From the IMG/VR virus record IMGVR_UViG_3300009506_000150, positions 1-28,483 of that record: a stretch of 28,483 bases of DNA. One strand, 5' to 3'. The stretch comes from a virus. Both the position numbers and the translations under genes were made by a program. How positions within the stretch are numbered: the stretch's first letter is position 1; every line of letters starts with the position of its first letter. The notes beneath the pieces were generated by a model. It did not search any database and was not told the DNA's origin. It saw nothing but the letters and a program-made list of their open reading frames with translations. Shown one piece after another: positions 21,935 to 28,483 of this stretch.

Positions 21935-22624
21935 ATGGCTCGTATTTCAGCCAATGAAAACTTTAGTGTACCGTTAGGTGTCCCACTGAAATATTTTGAT
22001 CTGAAAAAGAGCGGACGACCAGCGAAGCATTTTTGCAATACTTGGGTGTTTGACAACCCATTATCGATAGACGCTACTTATTGGTTAGGCTTTATCTATG
22101 CAGACGGATCGGTAAGTTGGGTGGATTGTGCGGGGCGAAGTCGGTTTGAACTTCAAATTAACGTGCAATTGAGAGATTTGGGGCATTTGTGGAAATTGCG
22201 CTGTTTATTAGGTGGTGACGTGCGTATTACCACTTCGTGCGCGCGTTTTGGTATTGGTTCGAAACAGCTTTGCCACCGTCTTTCTCAACTCGGTATAATG
22301 CCTCAAAAATCACAATATCCCCTAGAACCGCCGCAACTTCACGGAGACGCTAAAATAGCCTTTCTGCGTGGATTATTCGATGGGGATGGTTGTTTGCATG
22401 TTACAAAACGTGGCTACTTGCAAGCAGCATTTTGCGGACATCCAGCTATTATTAAATGGTTTGCGCGCGAAGTCGGCATTGCTGGAAGTGAACGCTTTCG
22501 GGATAACACGCTATACTATCAATGGACGAGTGGTTGCGCAGCTAAACAATTAGTGCGTTATCTGTATGGTACTTCTGGCCCGGCGCTAAAGCGCAAAGCC
22601 GAAATTGCAAAAAGGTTTATGTAA
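21935..22624 (+). CDS. Free-standing LAGLIDADG homing endonuclease
   Basis: This 229-residue protein carries the two catalytic LAGLIDADG motifs of a monomeric enzyme: YWLGFIYADGSV (residues 49-60, acidic D57) and AFLRGLFDGDGCL (142-154, acidic D149/D151 region). They are spaced by ~90 residues as in known single-chain enzymes, with beta elements between (FELQINVQLRDLGHL). It should cut a specific 18-22 bp target in a related phage. LAGLIDADG genes are less common in phage genomes than HNH or GIY-YIG. It has no Shine-Dalgarno but a -10 (TAAAAT) 6 nt before the ATG. Its stop overlaps the gpJ start (TAATG), so gpJ can be translated after it. There is no sign of intron splicing because both neighbours are whole. 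Confidence 0.9.
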   Translation: MARISANENFSVPLGVPLKYFDLKKSGRPAKHFCNTWVFDNPLSIDATYWLGFIYADGSVSWVDCAGRSRFELQINVQLRDLGHLWKLRCLLGGDVRITTSCARFGIGSKQLCHRLSQLGIMPQKSQYPLEPPQLHGDAKIAFLRGLFDGDGCLHVTKRGYLQAAFCGHPAIIKWFAREVGIAGSERFRDNTLYYQWTSGCAAKQLVRYLYGTSGPALKRKAEIAKRFM

Positions 22625-24117
22625 TGGCGCTTCTTCCAATTAACGTTGATTATACTGATAAAGATTTCAGTAGTTTACGTGAGCGCTTGATTAATCTTGT
22701 CCGTTCCGCATTTCCTGACTGGACTGATTTTAATATTGCCGCATTCGGGAATATTCTTCTCGAGCTCTTCGCTTTCGTCGGGGACACGCTGCTTTACTAC
22801 CAAGATAACCAAGCACGCGAATCAAGGATTTCAAGCGCAAAATTGCGGCGAAGTCTACTCGCTCTCGCGAAGTTGGTAAACTATCAACCATCCGGCGCGA
22901 CAGCGGCAACCGCTGAACTAACGCTCACTCTCGCCGCCGTTCCAGTCGCCGATGTGACTATAAGCGAAGGTGATACATTCCGAACGCTTGAAATATCAAA
23001 TCCTGTCATTTTTCAAGCATTGGCTGACGCTACGATTCCGGCCGGGACCAATCCACCGTCTATCGTTTTCGACGTCGAAAATAGTTTGCCGAGCTCGCAA
23101 GCGTCGGTTTCTAACGGTCTCGCGAATCAAGAATACCAACTTGACGATTCCCCGTATCTCGACAACTCGCTATCGATTTCGGCGGGGAATGGTGCATACA
23201 CACAAGTCGATAACTTTCTCGACTCCACATCGTCCGATCGGCACTTTACCGTTTCAGTAGATGAAAACGATCGGGCAACCGTACGCTTTGGGAATGGAAC
23301 AAACGGAGCGATTCCAACCGGTACTGTTTCTTTCTCGTACAAAACCGGCGGAGGATCTTCGGGCAATGTCAATCCCGGAACTATTGTACGCGCAGACACA
23401 GCGTACACCGACGCTTTCGGCAATCCGGTACAGGTAAGCGTTACGAATAACACAAAGGCAAGCGGCGGCGACGATCGCGATACCGTTGAAGCGATTCGTT
23501 CCGCGGCACCGCTTTCCCTTCGCGCATTAAACCGTACTGTTGCTCGAGAAGACTTCGAAATTCACGCGCTGCAGGTGGCGGGGGTTGCGCGAGCGCTTAT
23601 GCTGACAAGCAATGAGCGTGCCGGAATAGCCGAAAATCAAGGAGAGCTTTACATCGTACCGGCGGGCGGTGGCGATCCATCGACAACACTCAAAGCCGCA
23701 GTGTATACGCAAGTAACCGAAACTTATCCGTGTACTCTCACTTTCATCGTTAATATGGTTGACCCCGATTACGTAACGGTGAATATTCAAGCGTCAGTTT
23801 TTCTCACTACGGGTTACACGGCTGCAACTGTGGCGGCAAGTATTCGATCGAACTTGGCCGACTTTTTTGCGCTAGACGCAGACGACGGAAGCGCAAACGA
23901 AAACATCGGTTTCGGTTATCAGATCGATAATGAAATAGCATATAGCCACATTTACAACGCTATTTTAGATACGGCCGGTGTGCGCAAATTGAAAGACGTA
24001 GCGGGTGCGCTGACGCTTAACGGGGTAGCCGGCGATCTCGAGCTCGAACCGTATCAATTTCCCATTTTGGGAACTGTCACGTTGCTCAATGCGGCTACGG
24101 GGGAAACGCTTGGATGA
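22624..24117 (+). CDS. Baseplate wedge protein J (gpJ / gp6-like)
   Basis: This 497-residue protein has the baseplate J family pattern: MALLPINVDYTDKDFSSLRE, then 'FPDWTDFNIAAFGNILLELF' and 'FVGDTLLYYQDNQARESRI'. LSLRALNRTVAREDFEIHAL, the conserved 'T-x-x-D-F' segment, follows, then VDPDYVTVNIQASVFLTTGY. It forms the wedge ring that ties hub to fibres. The ATG at 22624 sits in TAATG overlap with the homing gene. The stop overlaps the next start (ATGA). A Ser/Gly-rich stretch (TGGGSSGNVNPGT) lies near residue 240. Confidence 0.9.
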   Translation: MALLPINVDYTDKDFSSLRERLINLVRSAFPDWTDFNIAAFGNILLELFAFVGDTLLYYQDNQARESRISSAKLRRSLLALAKLVNYQPSGATAATAELTLTLAAVPVADVTISEGDTFRTLEISNPVIFQALADATIPAGTNPPSIVFDVENSLPSSQASVSNGLANQEYQLDDSPYLDNSLSISAGNGAYTQVDNFLDSTSSDRHFTVSVDENDRATVRFGNGTNGAIPTGTVSFSYKTGGGSSGNVNPGTIVRADTAYTDAFGNPVQVSVTNNTKASGGDDRDTVEAIRSAAPLSLRALNRTVAREDFEIHALQVAGVARALMLTSNERAGIAENQGELYIVPAGGGDPSTTLKAAVYTQVTETYPCTLTFIVNMVDPDYVTVNIQASVFLTTGYTAATVAASIRSNLADFFALDADDGSANENIGFGYQIDNEIAYSHIYNAILDTAGVRKLKDVAGALTLNGVAGDLELEPYQFPILGTVTLLNAATGETLG

Positions 24118-24968
24118 GCATAGACAACTACAGCTTTGAGATTGCCGCAAGTTCACCCGCCCCCGCGGGGCGGCCGGATGGTTGGACAATAACCGAAGTC
24201 AGTACGGCTGTCGAGTATGCGGCATTCTCGGTCTTTGGTGCGTCTCCCGACGAAGGGTATCCCTACGAATCTTGTGAAATAGGCTGGCCGGACGAAGACC
24301 AAACACTGATATCTGAACTAACTGACAGTAATTCGGAAATAGCTGTTTTTGACGTCGGTCCCGGACAGCAATTGGTAGAGGATTTCGAGAATCATTGGGG
24401 CACCGCACAAGGCGCTTTCGAAATCGTGTCAATCGACTACGCCGAATTCGATGCTCTCGAATACGAAGCATTCGAGAGCGGATGGGGTACGATTATTTTT
24501 GTGTTCTCTTCGGAACTTTCGGAAGCGCAATTTGGGTCCGCGGAATACGAAAGCTTCGAGAGTGCGTGGCGAGATAACGAATCGTCTTACGTGAGCACAG
24601 GTACACCGTTGTCACCGACATACGCGCAATTCGTCGCGGGCGCTTCGTCAGACGCTTTCGAGTCGTTCGAGTCGACTATTTTGGATCGTTTCTTCTCTGT
24701 TAACCCAACAACCGAAAAAATCCTTCTCACAAGTCACGGCTTTAGTGACGAAGATATCGTGTACTTTTACGCGTACGACGACGAAAGCTCACTTCCCGAA
24801 CCTCTCGAAGAGGATACACCTTACTATGTAGTGAATGCTGCTACAGACGATTTCGAGGTAGAGGAACAAATAGGCGATGGTACAATCGGCATTACAAGTG
24901 CCGGAATTGGTACTTTCAAAGTTCAGGCAAATTATAAGAAATACTGGACTGAAGAATTGGAATTATAA
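24114..24968 (+). CDS. Baseplate or fibre protein with acidic FES-type repeats
   Basis: This 284-residue acidic protein has an N-terminal part (NYSFEIAASSPAPAGRPDGW) and then repeats of the form FENHWG, YEAFESGWG, YESFESAW and AFESFEST (about residues 85-190). The C-terminal ~75 residues (PTTEKILLTSHGFSDEDIVY, then TPYYVVNAATDDFEVEEQ) match a known phage beta module of the type 'T-x-x-H-G-x-x-x-x-D-x-V ... Y-Y-V-x-x'. It likely sits at the baseplate edge or base of a fibre. It overlaps gpJ by ATGA. An antisense HNH gene starts downstream of its stop. I see no enzymatic motif. Confidence 0.62.
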   Translation: MSIDNYSFEIAASSPAPAGRPDGWTITEVSTAVEYAAFSVFGASPDEGYPYESCEIGWPDEDQTLISELTDSNSEIAVFDVGPGQQLVEDFENHWGTAQGAFEIVSIDYAEFDALEYEAFESGWGTIIFVFSSELSEAQFGSAEYESFESAWRDNESSYVSTGTPLSPTYAQFVAGASSDAFESFESTILDRFFSVNPTTEKILLTSHGFSDEDIVYFYAYDDESSLPEPLEEDTPYYVVNAATDDFEVEEQIGDGTIGITSAGIGTFKVQANYKKYWTEELEL

Positions 24969-24984
24969 AGTGCACAAATTTAAC

Positions 24985-25533
24985 TCAAATATTTTTGTAA
25001 ATTTGTTGGCGCACAATTTTGCTGACACTATTAGGATTAATGTTAAATTCGCGCGCAAGACTTATTTGGCTTTCACCGCGCTTCACGCGATCGCGCAATT
25101 CATGTACTTGCGCAGCGCTCAATTTTCTCATAGTCGACGAGCGCGGTTGCCACAAACCATTTTCAATCGCATGCGCATGGTTTTCGGCATTGGTGCACAG
25201 CTCGAGATTACACAAACAATTATTACGCTTGTTACCATCTTTGTGATTAATTGTAAGTCCATTTGCAATATTACCGTGCGCAACAAACCAAATTACTCTA
25301 TGCGCGAGGCAACGAAACGAACCTTCCGTGTAGCTGAACGATATTCGCAAGTATTGACTTTTCGGGCGTGCCGGTGGATGCACAATTTCGTAAGTGCATT
25401 CTCGCCACTGTGCTTTAGCTCCTTTTCGCCTAGTAAAAATCTTGCCTTCTTCCGGGAATACTTTCAGGCGTTGTTCAAAAATTGCTTTTCTCACATCACT
25501 AAAACTAGCGTTATTTTTATTCACACTGCACAT
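24985..25533 (-). CDS. Free-standing HNH homing endonuclease (antisense)
   Basis: This 182-residue protein is coded on the minus strand between the 24114 and 25564 genes. Residues ~76-120 hold the HNH site: AHRVIWFVAHGN (H78), NHKDGN (N96-N101) and CNLELCTNAEN. Several cysteines (C75, C106, C108, C113) near the site could bind a structural zinc. The C-terminal ~45 residues (KLSAAQVHELRDRVKRG, then ISLAREFNINPNSVSKIV) form a helix-turn-helix. There is no Shine-Dalgarno; TATTAT lies 7 nt before the ATG at 25533. It resembles the 14250 HNH gene in the NHKDGN core and C-terminal HTH, but is shorter and lacks a clear NUMOD4 part. An open frame on the + strand here (24877-25539) is its shadow. Confidence 0.87.
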   Translation of the reverse strand: MCSVNKNNASFSDVRKAIFEQRLKVFPEEGKIFTRRKGAKAQWRECTYEIVHPPARPKSQYLRISFSYTEGSFRCLAHRVIWFVAHGNIANGLTINHKDGNKRNNCLCNLELCTNAENHAHAIENGLWQPRSSTMRKLSAAQVHELRDRVKRGESQISLAREFNINPNSVSKIVRQQIYKNI

Positions 25534-25536
25534 GTG

Positions 25537-25545
25537 TGATATAAT
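25537..25545 (+). promoter_or_regulatory. Extended -10 promoter for the lectin-like gene
   Basis: TG-A-TATAAT (25537-25545) is an extended -10 with a perfect hexamer. +1 near 25552 would start inside AAGGAGG (25551-25557), so the leader is about 12 nt. The same bases form the -10 of the opposite gene. Confidence 0.55.
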
Positions 25546-25570
25546 ACCATAAGGAGGACAGAAATGTCTA
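25541..25570 (-). promoter_or_regulatory. Promoter for the leaderless HNH gene at 25533
   Basis: On the minus strand TAGACA (25570-25565), 18 nt, TATTAT (25546-25541), then 7 nt to the ATG at 25533. Both hexamers are 5/6. The -35 lies inside the first codons of the opposite gene, and the -10 overlaps the + strand TATAAT. Confidence 0.58.
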
Positions 25571-26295
25571 GCGCGGATTGGACCATTTTAACAGGATCTC
25601 TCGGTGTCACTTACGTAAAACGCGGCGTTACGGCCGGCGTGGCAAAGCCGAACGGTGGATCGAATTTTGTTTACGGATTTAACAGTATCGAGCTCGACGA
25701 GGGAGTTGCGGCGCTGACAAACAACCAAACCAACTTCGCACCAATGGCGAAGGGCGGAAGTATTCGCGGAGCGATCAAACGGGCACCCGGGAGTGGTCTC
25801 GAAAACTTCGCGCCGTTTCTCTTCATTGGCCTACAGGGTACAAACGTTTCGGATAACGCCTACATTCTCGGTCTCGGCGACGACGATCCGCATCACATCA
25901 TTCTTCGAAAGGGCACTTTGGCGAGCGGTGTACCCGATGTTGCGCCAACACCCACGACAAGTCCGCGAGTACTGTTGCGATCGTCAGCGTCGTTCGAGAA
26001 CGACACGTGGTTACACTTACGCCTCGACATGATTGTCGAACCAACCGGCGATGTTATCCTGCAGGTTTACCAAAACGACCTCGACGTCAACCCCGTGACT
26101 GCGCCGTCGTGGGAATTAATAACGGGTATGGAAGGTCCACAGTACCCGTCAATCGTCGGCTTTATCGACGATTCACTCGGTGTAAATACAGGCGTTGCGC
26201 CCTATACATCCGGGCGGGCCGGCTTCGGGCATTATAATAACGATGTTGGCCGTCAATCTTTCTTCGACCAAATTGTTGTCGGACGGCAGCTTTAA
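25564..26295 (+). CDS. Lectin-like (concanavalin/LamG-type) virion protein
   Basis: This 243-residue, beta-rich protein has a jelly-roll pattern: SSADWTILTGSLGVTYVKRG, then GGSNFVYGFNSIELDEG, 'GGSIRGAIKRAP', 'APFLFIGLQG', 'ILGLGDDDPHHIILRKG', 'LHLRLDMIVEPTGDVILQVY' and a last 'GRAGFGHYNNDVG ... FFDQIVVGRQ'. The last segment is the usual LamG/concanavalin closing strand. It is expected to bind glycans at the baseplate or fibres. AAGGAGG lies 6 nt before the ATG, and an extended -10 lies just upstream. It is flanked by two homing genes. The fold call is by pattern only; binding is inferred. Confidence 0.6.
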   Translation: MSSADWTILTGSLGVTYVKRGVTAGVAKPNGGSNFVYGFNSIELDEGVAALTNNQTNFAPMAKGGSIRGAIKRAPGSGLENFAPFLFIGLQGTNVSDNAYILGLGDDDPHHIILRKGTLASGVPDVAPTPTTSPRVLLRSSASFENDTWLHLRLDMIVEPTGDVILQVYQNDLDVNPVTAPSWELITGMEGPQYPSIVGFIDDSLGVNTGVAPYTSGRAGFGHYNNDVGRQSFFDQIVVGRQL

Positions 26296-26324
26296 TTGGT
26301 AACTTACTGTACTTGTGCTAAAGT
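26296..26324 (+). promoter_or_regulatory. Promoter for the leaderless HNH-type gene at 26330
   Basis: TTGGTA (26296-26301), 17 nt, TAAAGT (26319-26324) with TGC directly upstream (extended -10), then 5 nt to the ATG at 26330. It starts right after the stop of the lectin-like gene, so it is not buried in coding sequence. This is the best of the five leaderless promoter candidates. Confidence 0.65.
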
Positions 26325-26329
26325 TTTTC

Positions 26330-26998
26330 ATGGAAAAGTTGAGATCAAAATTACGGAAAGAGGAATGGCGGGTGCCAGAAATTCGCACAAAACGCTGCGA
26401 AAGTATGCGCGAAGCCGCTAAACGTCGATACGAAGATCCGGAAGAGCGAAAAAAAGCTGTGCGACGAGCCAAGCAATATTACATCGATCACCCAAACTAC
26501 CGGGAAGAGCGAAAAGAAATTTACGCACAAATTGCAAAAACTTTGCAAGGAAGGAAAGGGCGAGCGCTAGGCTTGTCAAATTCACCAGAATATAAAGTTT
26601 GGATTTCTATGAATCAGCGTTGCCATAACTCAAAAACAACCGGTTTTGAAAATTATGGAGGAAGAGGTATTCAAGTTTGCGAAGATTGGAGAGGCCCGGG
26701 CGGATTCGTAAAATTTTACCAGTATGTAGGCGCACGCCCAACACCAAAGCACACTCTAGAGCGTATTAACAACGACGGTAACTACGAACCAGAAAATGTA
26801 AAATGGGCGACGCGATTTGAACAAATGAAAAATTGGCGGCGGAATAGAATGGTAACGTTAAACGGGCAAACCAAACATGTCGCTGCGTGGGCACGCGAGT
26901 TAAAAGTTAATGAGCAAGTTTTAAACTATCGCCTTAAAGTCGGTTGGCCTTTTGAACGTCTCAGCGAACAGCCGCGAAAAAAGAAAATAGGGCACTAA
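26330..26998 (+). CDS. HNH-type homing endonuclease with N-terminal NUMOD3-like and C-terminal HTH parts
   Basis: The ATG at 26330 gives 222 residues; the upstream GTG (26315) lies inside the promoter. Residues ~15-62 are basic and helical (REAAKRRYEDPEERKKAVRR), like NUMOD3 repeats. The core (86-171) has EYKVWISMNQRCHNSKTTG, then 'FENYGGRGIQVCEDW', then 'HTLERINNDGNYEPENVKWA' with H141, N148, N151 and N156. This is the pattern of the common phage HNH family with W and T after the Asn. The C-terminal ~40 residues (VTLNGQTKHVAAWARELKV) form a NUMOD1/HTH-like part. The stop overlaps the next ATG (TAATG), so the following gene can be coupled. Confidence 0.85.
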   Translation: MEKLRSKLRKEEWRVPEIRTKRCESMREAAKRRYEDPEERKKAVRRAKQYYIDHPNYREERKEIYAQIAKTLQGRKGRALGLSNSPEYKVWISMNQRCHNSKTTGFENYGGRGIQVCEDWRGPGGFVKFYQYVGARPTPKHTLERINNDGNYEPENVKWATRFEQMKNWRRNRMVTLNGQTKHVAAWARELKVNEQVLNYRLKVGWPFERLSEQPRKKKIGH

Positions 26999-27390
26999 TG
27001 GCTGGCGCTTTCTCTTTAGACTTAGGAATCTCGCAAGGGCGCATCGCGTCTTCGTACGCGCCTGACGGATCCTACGTCTACGAGTTAGGGCACGCGAATC
27101 TCGACCTCGGTTGGTTGAAAACAGGCGATTACCACGAAGTGAAGCAAGATATTGTTGCTGACGGCGAAGCGGCGTTCGTGCGCGCGCGCGTACGCATTCA
27201 ATCACCTCCCGACTTGGTTGGATATTCTTGGCGCCTAAGCGCGCGATTGAACGGTGTTACGCGAATGACGCGAGTTATCTCGGCGGGAAGTCGAATTGTA
27301 ACACTGCAAGATATCGCAATACCGCTCGCGCTCGGCAACACACCCCCCACCTCTAACGAGATCGCGTTTCGATTGGAGTTGATCATATAA
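26998..27390 (+). CDS. Beta-rich baseplate-region protein of unknown function
   Basis: This 130-residue protein starts in TAATG overlap with the homing gene and ends in TAATG overlap with the last gene. It is all-beta by look: MAGAFSLDLGISQGRIASSY, then YVYELGHANLDLGWLKTGDY, 'RARVRIQSPPDLVGYSWRLS', 'IALPLAL'-like turn and a final 'SNEIAFRLELII'. The size and position before a fibre/wedge gene suggest a tail fibre or baseplate component. No family is recognised. Confidence 0.58.
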   Translation: MAGAFSLDLGISQGRIASSYAPDGSYVYELGHANLDLGWLKTGDYHEVKQDIVADGEAAFVRARVRIQSPPDLVGYSWRLSARLNGVTRMTRVISAGSRIVTLQDIAIPLALGNTPPTSNEIAFRLELII

Positions 27391-28483
27391 TGGCGATTGT
27401 TCAACTACCAAGTGTACAACTCGACCTTGTAACCGAGGATACCCTAAACGCAACAAAAGCGTCGGTTGCAGGCACCGCAGCGGGTCCGTTTGACTTCGGG
27501 ACAGGCGGAAATTTCACCATAGAAGTCGACGGCGGTAGCGCGCAAACTATTGAATTTGGGGAAGCACAATTTCTTCTTCTCGAGTACGCCACACTGACGG
27601 AAGTAGTTGCCGCGATTAACTCTCAGCTAACGAGCGCGACGGCGAGCGTAGACAACAACGCAATTCTTATCGAGAGTGACACCTACGGCGCTTCGTCCGA
27701 AATTATCGTCAGTAACGGAACTCTAACGATCGTTACGCTTCTCGGTCTCGGAAGCGGTTCGTCTGTGTCGGATACCGGTACAGACGCGGACGATGCGATT
27801 GTTTTGATAAACCGTAATCCCGAACCGGATGAGACAGCCGTTCCCGCCGATTCGACGATCTATTTCGAGCTCGCGTCGACTGACGGTACGGCACCCGCCG
27901 AAACCGATCTTGAAATACAGGTCGGCGGTACAACCGTTTGGAACGGTGTGGATTTTGTCAGCGGTTACAGCGGGACGTTTTCGAATCCCGCGGCCGATGT
28001 GTTGGCGTTTAACATTACGCCCCCAAGTGAGTTCACAACGACAGAAATTGTCACTGTCCGTGTTATTCTCTCGACGCCAACATTTGACGAAAGTTATTCG
28101 TTCACGGCCGAAGATACCGCACCTCCCGAAATAGCAGGTGTGCAGGGGCGCGACGAAAAAATCCTTCGGGTTACGTTTACCGAACCGGTTGTGATCTCTA
28201 ACACATCGGCGACAAACGACGCGCTGAATCCCGCCAACTACGCTATTGAAAGGCTTTCGCGGCCGGCGGTTTCGGGCGAGGTTGTATCGGTTAATCAAGT
28301 CAGTGATCGCATAGTTGACGTAACAACCGATATTGAACTGACGTACGGCGCCCCGTATTTACTAATCGTAAAAAACGTTGAAGACCTCGAAGAGAACGCG
28401 ATTCTTGCTCCGAACAATACCGCGAACTTTGAAGCGTATGCGCCTCCATTCCCGAACGGACGGCGCTACCGCTTGATCGATTT
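27390..28483 (+). CDS. Large Ig-like baseplate/fibre protein, 3' truncated (probable gpI-type wedge continuation)
   Basis: The frame is open from ATG 27390 (TAATG overlap) to the right edge with no stop: 364 codons plus 2 nt are visible. Residues ~30-125 (FTIEVDGGSAQTIEF, then LTEVVAAINSQLTSATASV, ILIESDTYGASSEIIV) form a beta unit like that inside the sheath protein. Residues ~135-235 form an Ig-like domain (FELASTDGTAPAETDLEIQV). Residues ~240-350 form another (PPEIAGVQGRDEKILRVTF, then TEPVVISN, YLLIVKNVEDLEENAI). It ends PFPNGRRYRLID, which looks like the start of a baseplate gpI-type domain. The large stacked Ig domains suggest a wedge-fibre adaptor. The 3' part is outside the window. 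Confidence 0.62.
   Translation, partial: MAIVQLPSVQLDLVTEDTLNATKASVAGTAAGPFDFGTGGNFTIEVDGGSAQTIEFGEAQFLLLEYATLTEVVAAINSQLTSATASVDNNAILIESDTYGASSEIIVSNGTLTIVTLLGLGSGSSVSDTGTDADDAIVLINRNPEPDETAVPADSTIYFELASTDGTAPAETDLEIQVGGTTVWNGVDFVSGYSGTFSNPAADVLAFNITPPSEFTTTEIVTVRVILSTPTFDESYSFTAEDTAPPEIAGVQGRDEKILRVTFTEPVVISNTSATNDALNPANYAIERLSRPAVSGEVVSVNQVSDRIVDVTTDIELTYGAPYLLIVKNVEDLEENAILAPNNTANFEAYAPPFPNGRRYRLID

Noticed and set aside
21926-22624. Intron-borne homing endonuclease at the gp25-gpJ junction
   Set aside because: Both neighbours are complete, with no split frame or intron core seen; it is free-standing.
24877-25539. 220-codon + strand open frame across the HNH gene
   Set aside because: Opposite-strand shadow of a clear HNH gene, overlaps the end of the 24114 gene and has no ribosome-binding site.
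26315-26329. GTG start at 26315 for the HNH-type gene
   Set aside because: GTG overlaps the extended -10 promoter, and the ATG at 26330 fits the shared leaderless spacing.

Overview
This window is the structural (virion) module of a tailed phage or prophage with a contractile tail (myovirus type). Every gene of the virion itself is on the + strand, tightly packed, and often joined by ATGA or TAATG stop/start overlaps. A capsid gene, head-tail connector, sheath, tube, tape measure and baseplate follow one another in the usual order, so this is a phage rather than a headless injection machine. No tRNA, rRNA, insertion sequence, CRISPR array or lysis/replication gene was seen. The host cannot be named. 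Most virion genes are of medium G+C by eye, with much GCG/TCG/CGA, while the block at about 3.7-6.4 kb is clearly richer in A+T.

Layout. 2-760: 3' end of a Pro-rich gene, probably the C-terminal tail of a head maturation protease or scaffold. 810-3712: major capsid protein, a small likely decoration protein, a protein with a C-terminal helix-extension-helix-like end, and a beta-rich virion protein. 3812-6759: an A+T-rich fibre or decoration cassette, dominated by a 565-residue BspA/DUF285-like repeat protein with nine exact-length 84-bp repeats. 6789-10482: head-tail connector, adaptor, tail completion protein, tail terminator with an IPT/TIG domain, and a small unknown. 10479-13215: tail sheath and T4 gp19-type tube. 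13259-14253: tail assembly/baseplate chaperone with an excellent -1 programmed frameshift site. 14989-17391: tape measure. 17391-22000: baseplate hub and spike (injection-system tube-type hub protein, LysM/gp53-type protein, gpD, gpV), then unknowns and the gp25/gpW wedge. 22624-28483: gpJ wedge, baseplate or fibre proteins, a lectin-like protein, and the start of a large Ig-like protein that probably continues into a gpI-type wedge domain.

Four free-standing homing endonuclease genes (three HNH, one LAGLIDADG) sit exactly in gaps between tail genes, two of them antisense. All four have a sigma70-like -10 hexamer only 5-7 nt before the ATG and no Shine-Dalgarno, so they look like independently promoted leaderless genes. 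The structural genes instead use AGGAG sites or translational coupling. The tail-terminator gene at 9046 has the same leaderless layout.

The points most worth a second look are: the frameshift signal CCCTTTC plus a 10-bp stem at 13951-13999; the shared leaderless promoter design of the homing genes; a nearly symmetrical -10 element that can serve both strands at 25540; the repeat fibre with an 86-nt perfect internal duplication; a 57-residue miniature gene at 21240 that is an internally deleted paralogue of the gene at 6394; and a long intergenic hairpin at 2133-2175.
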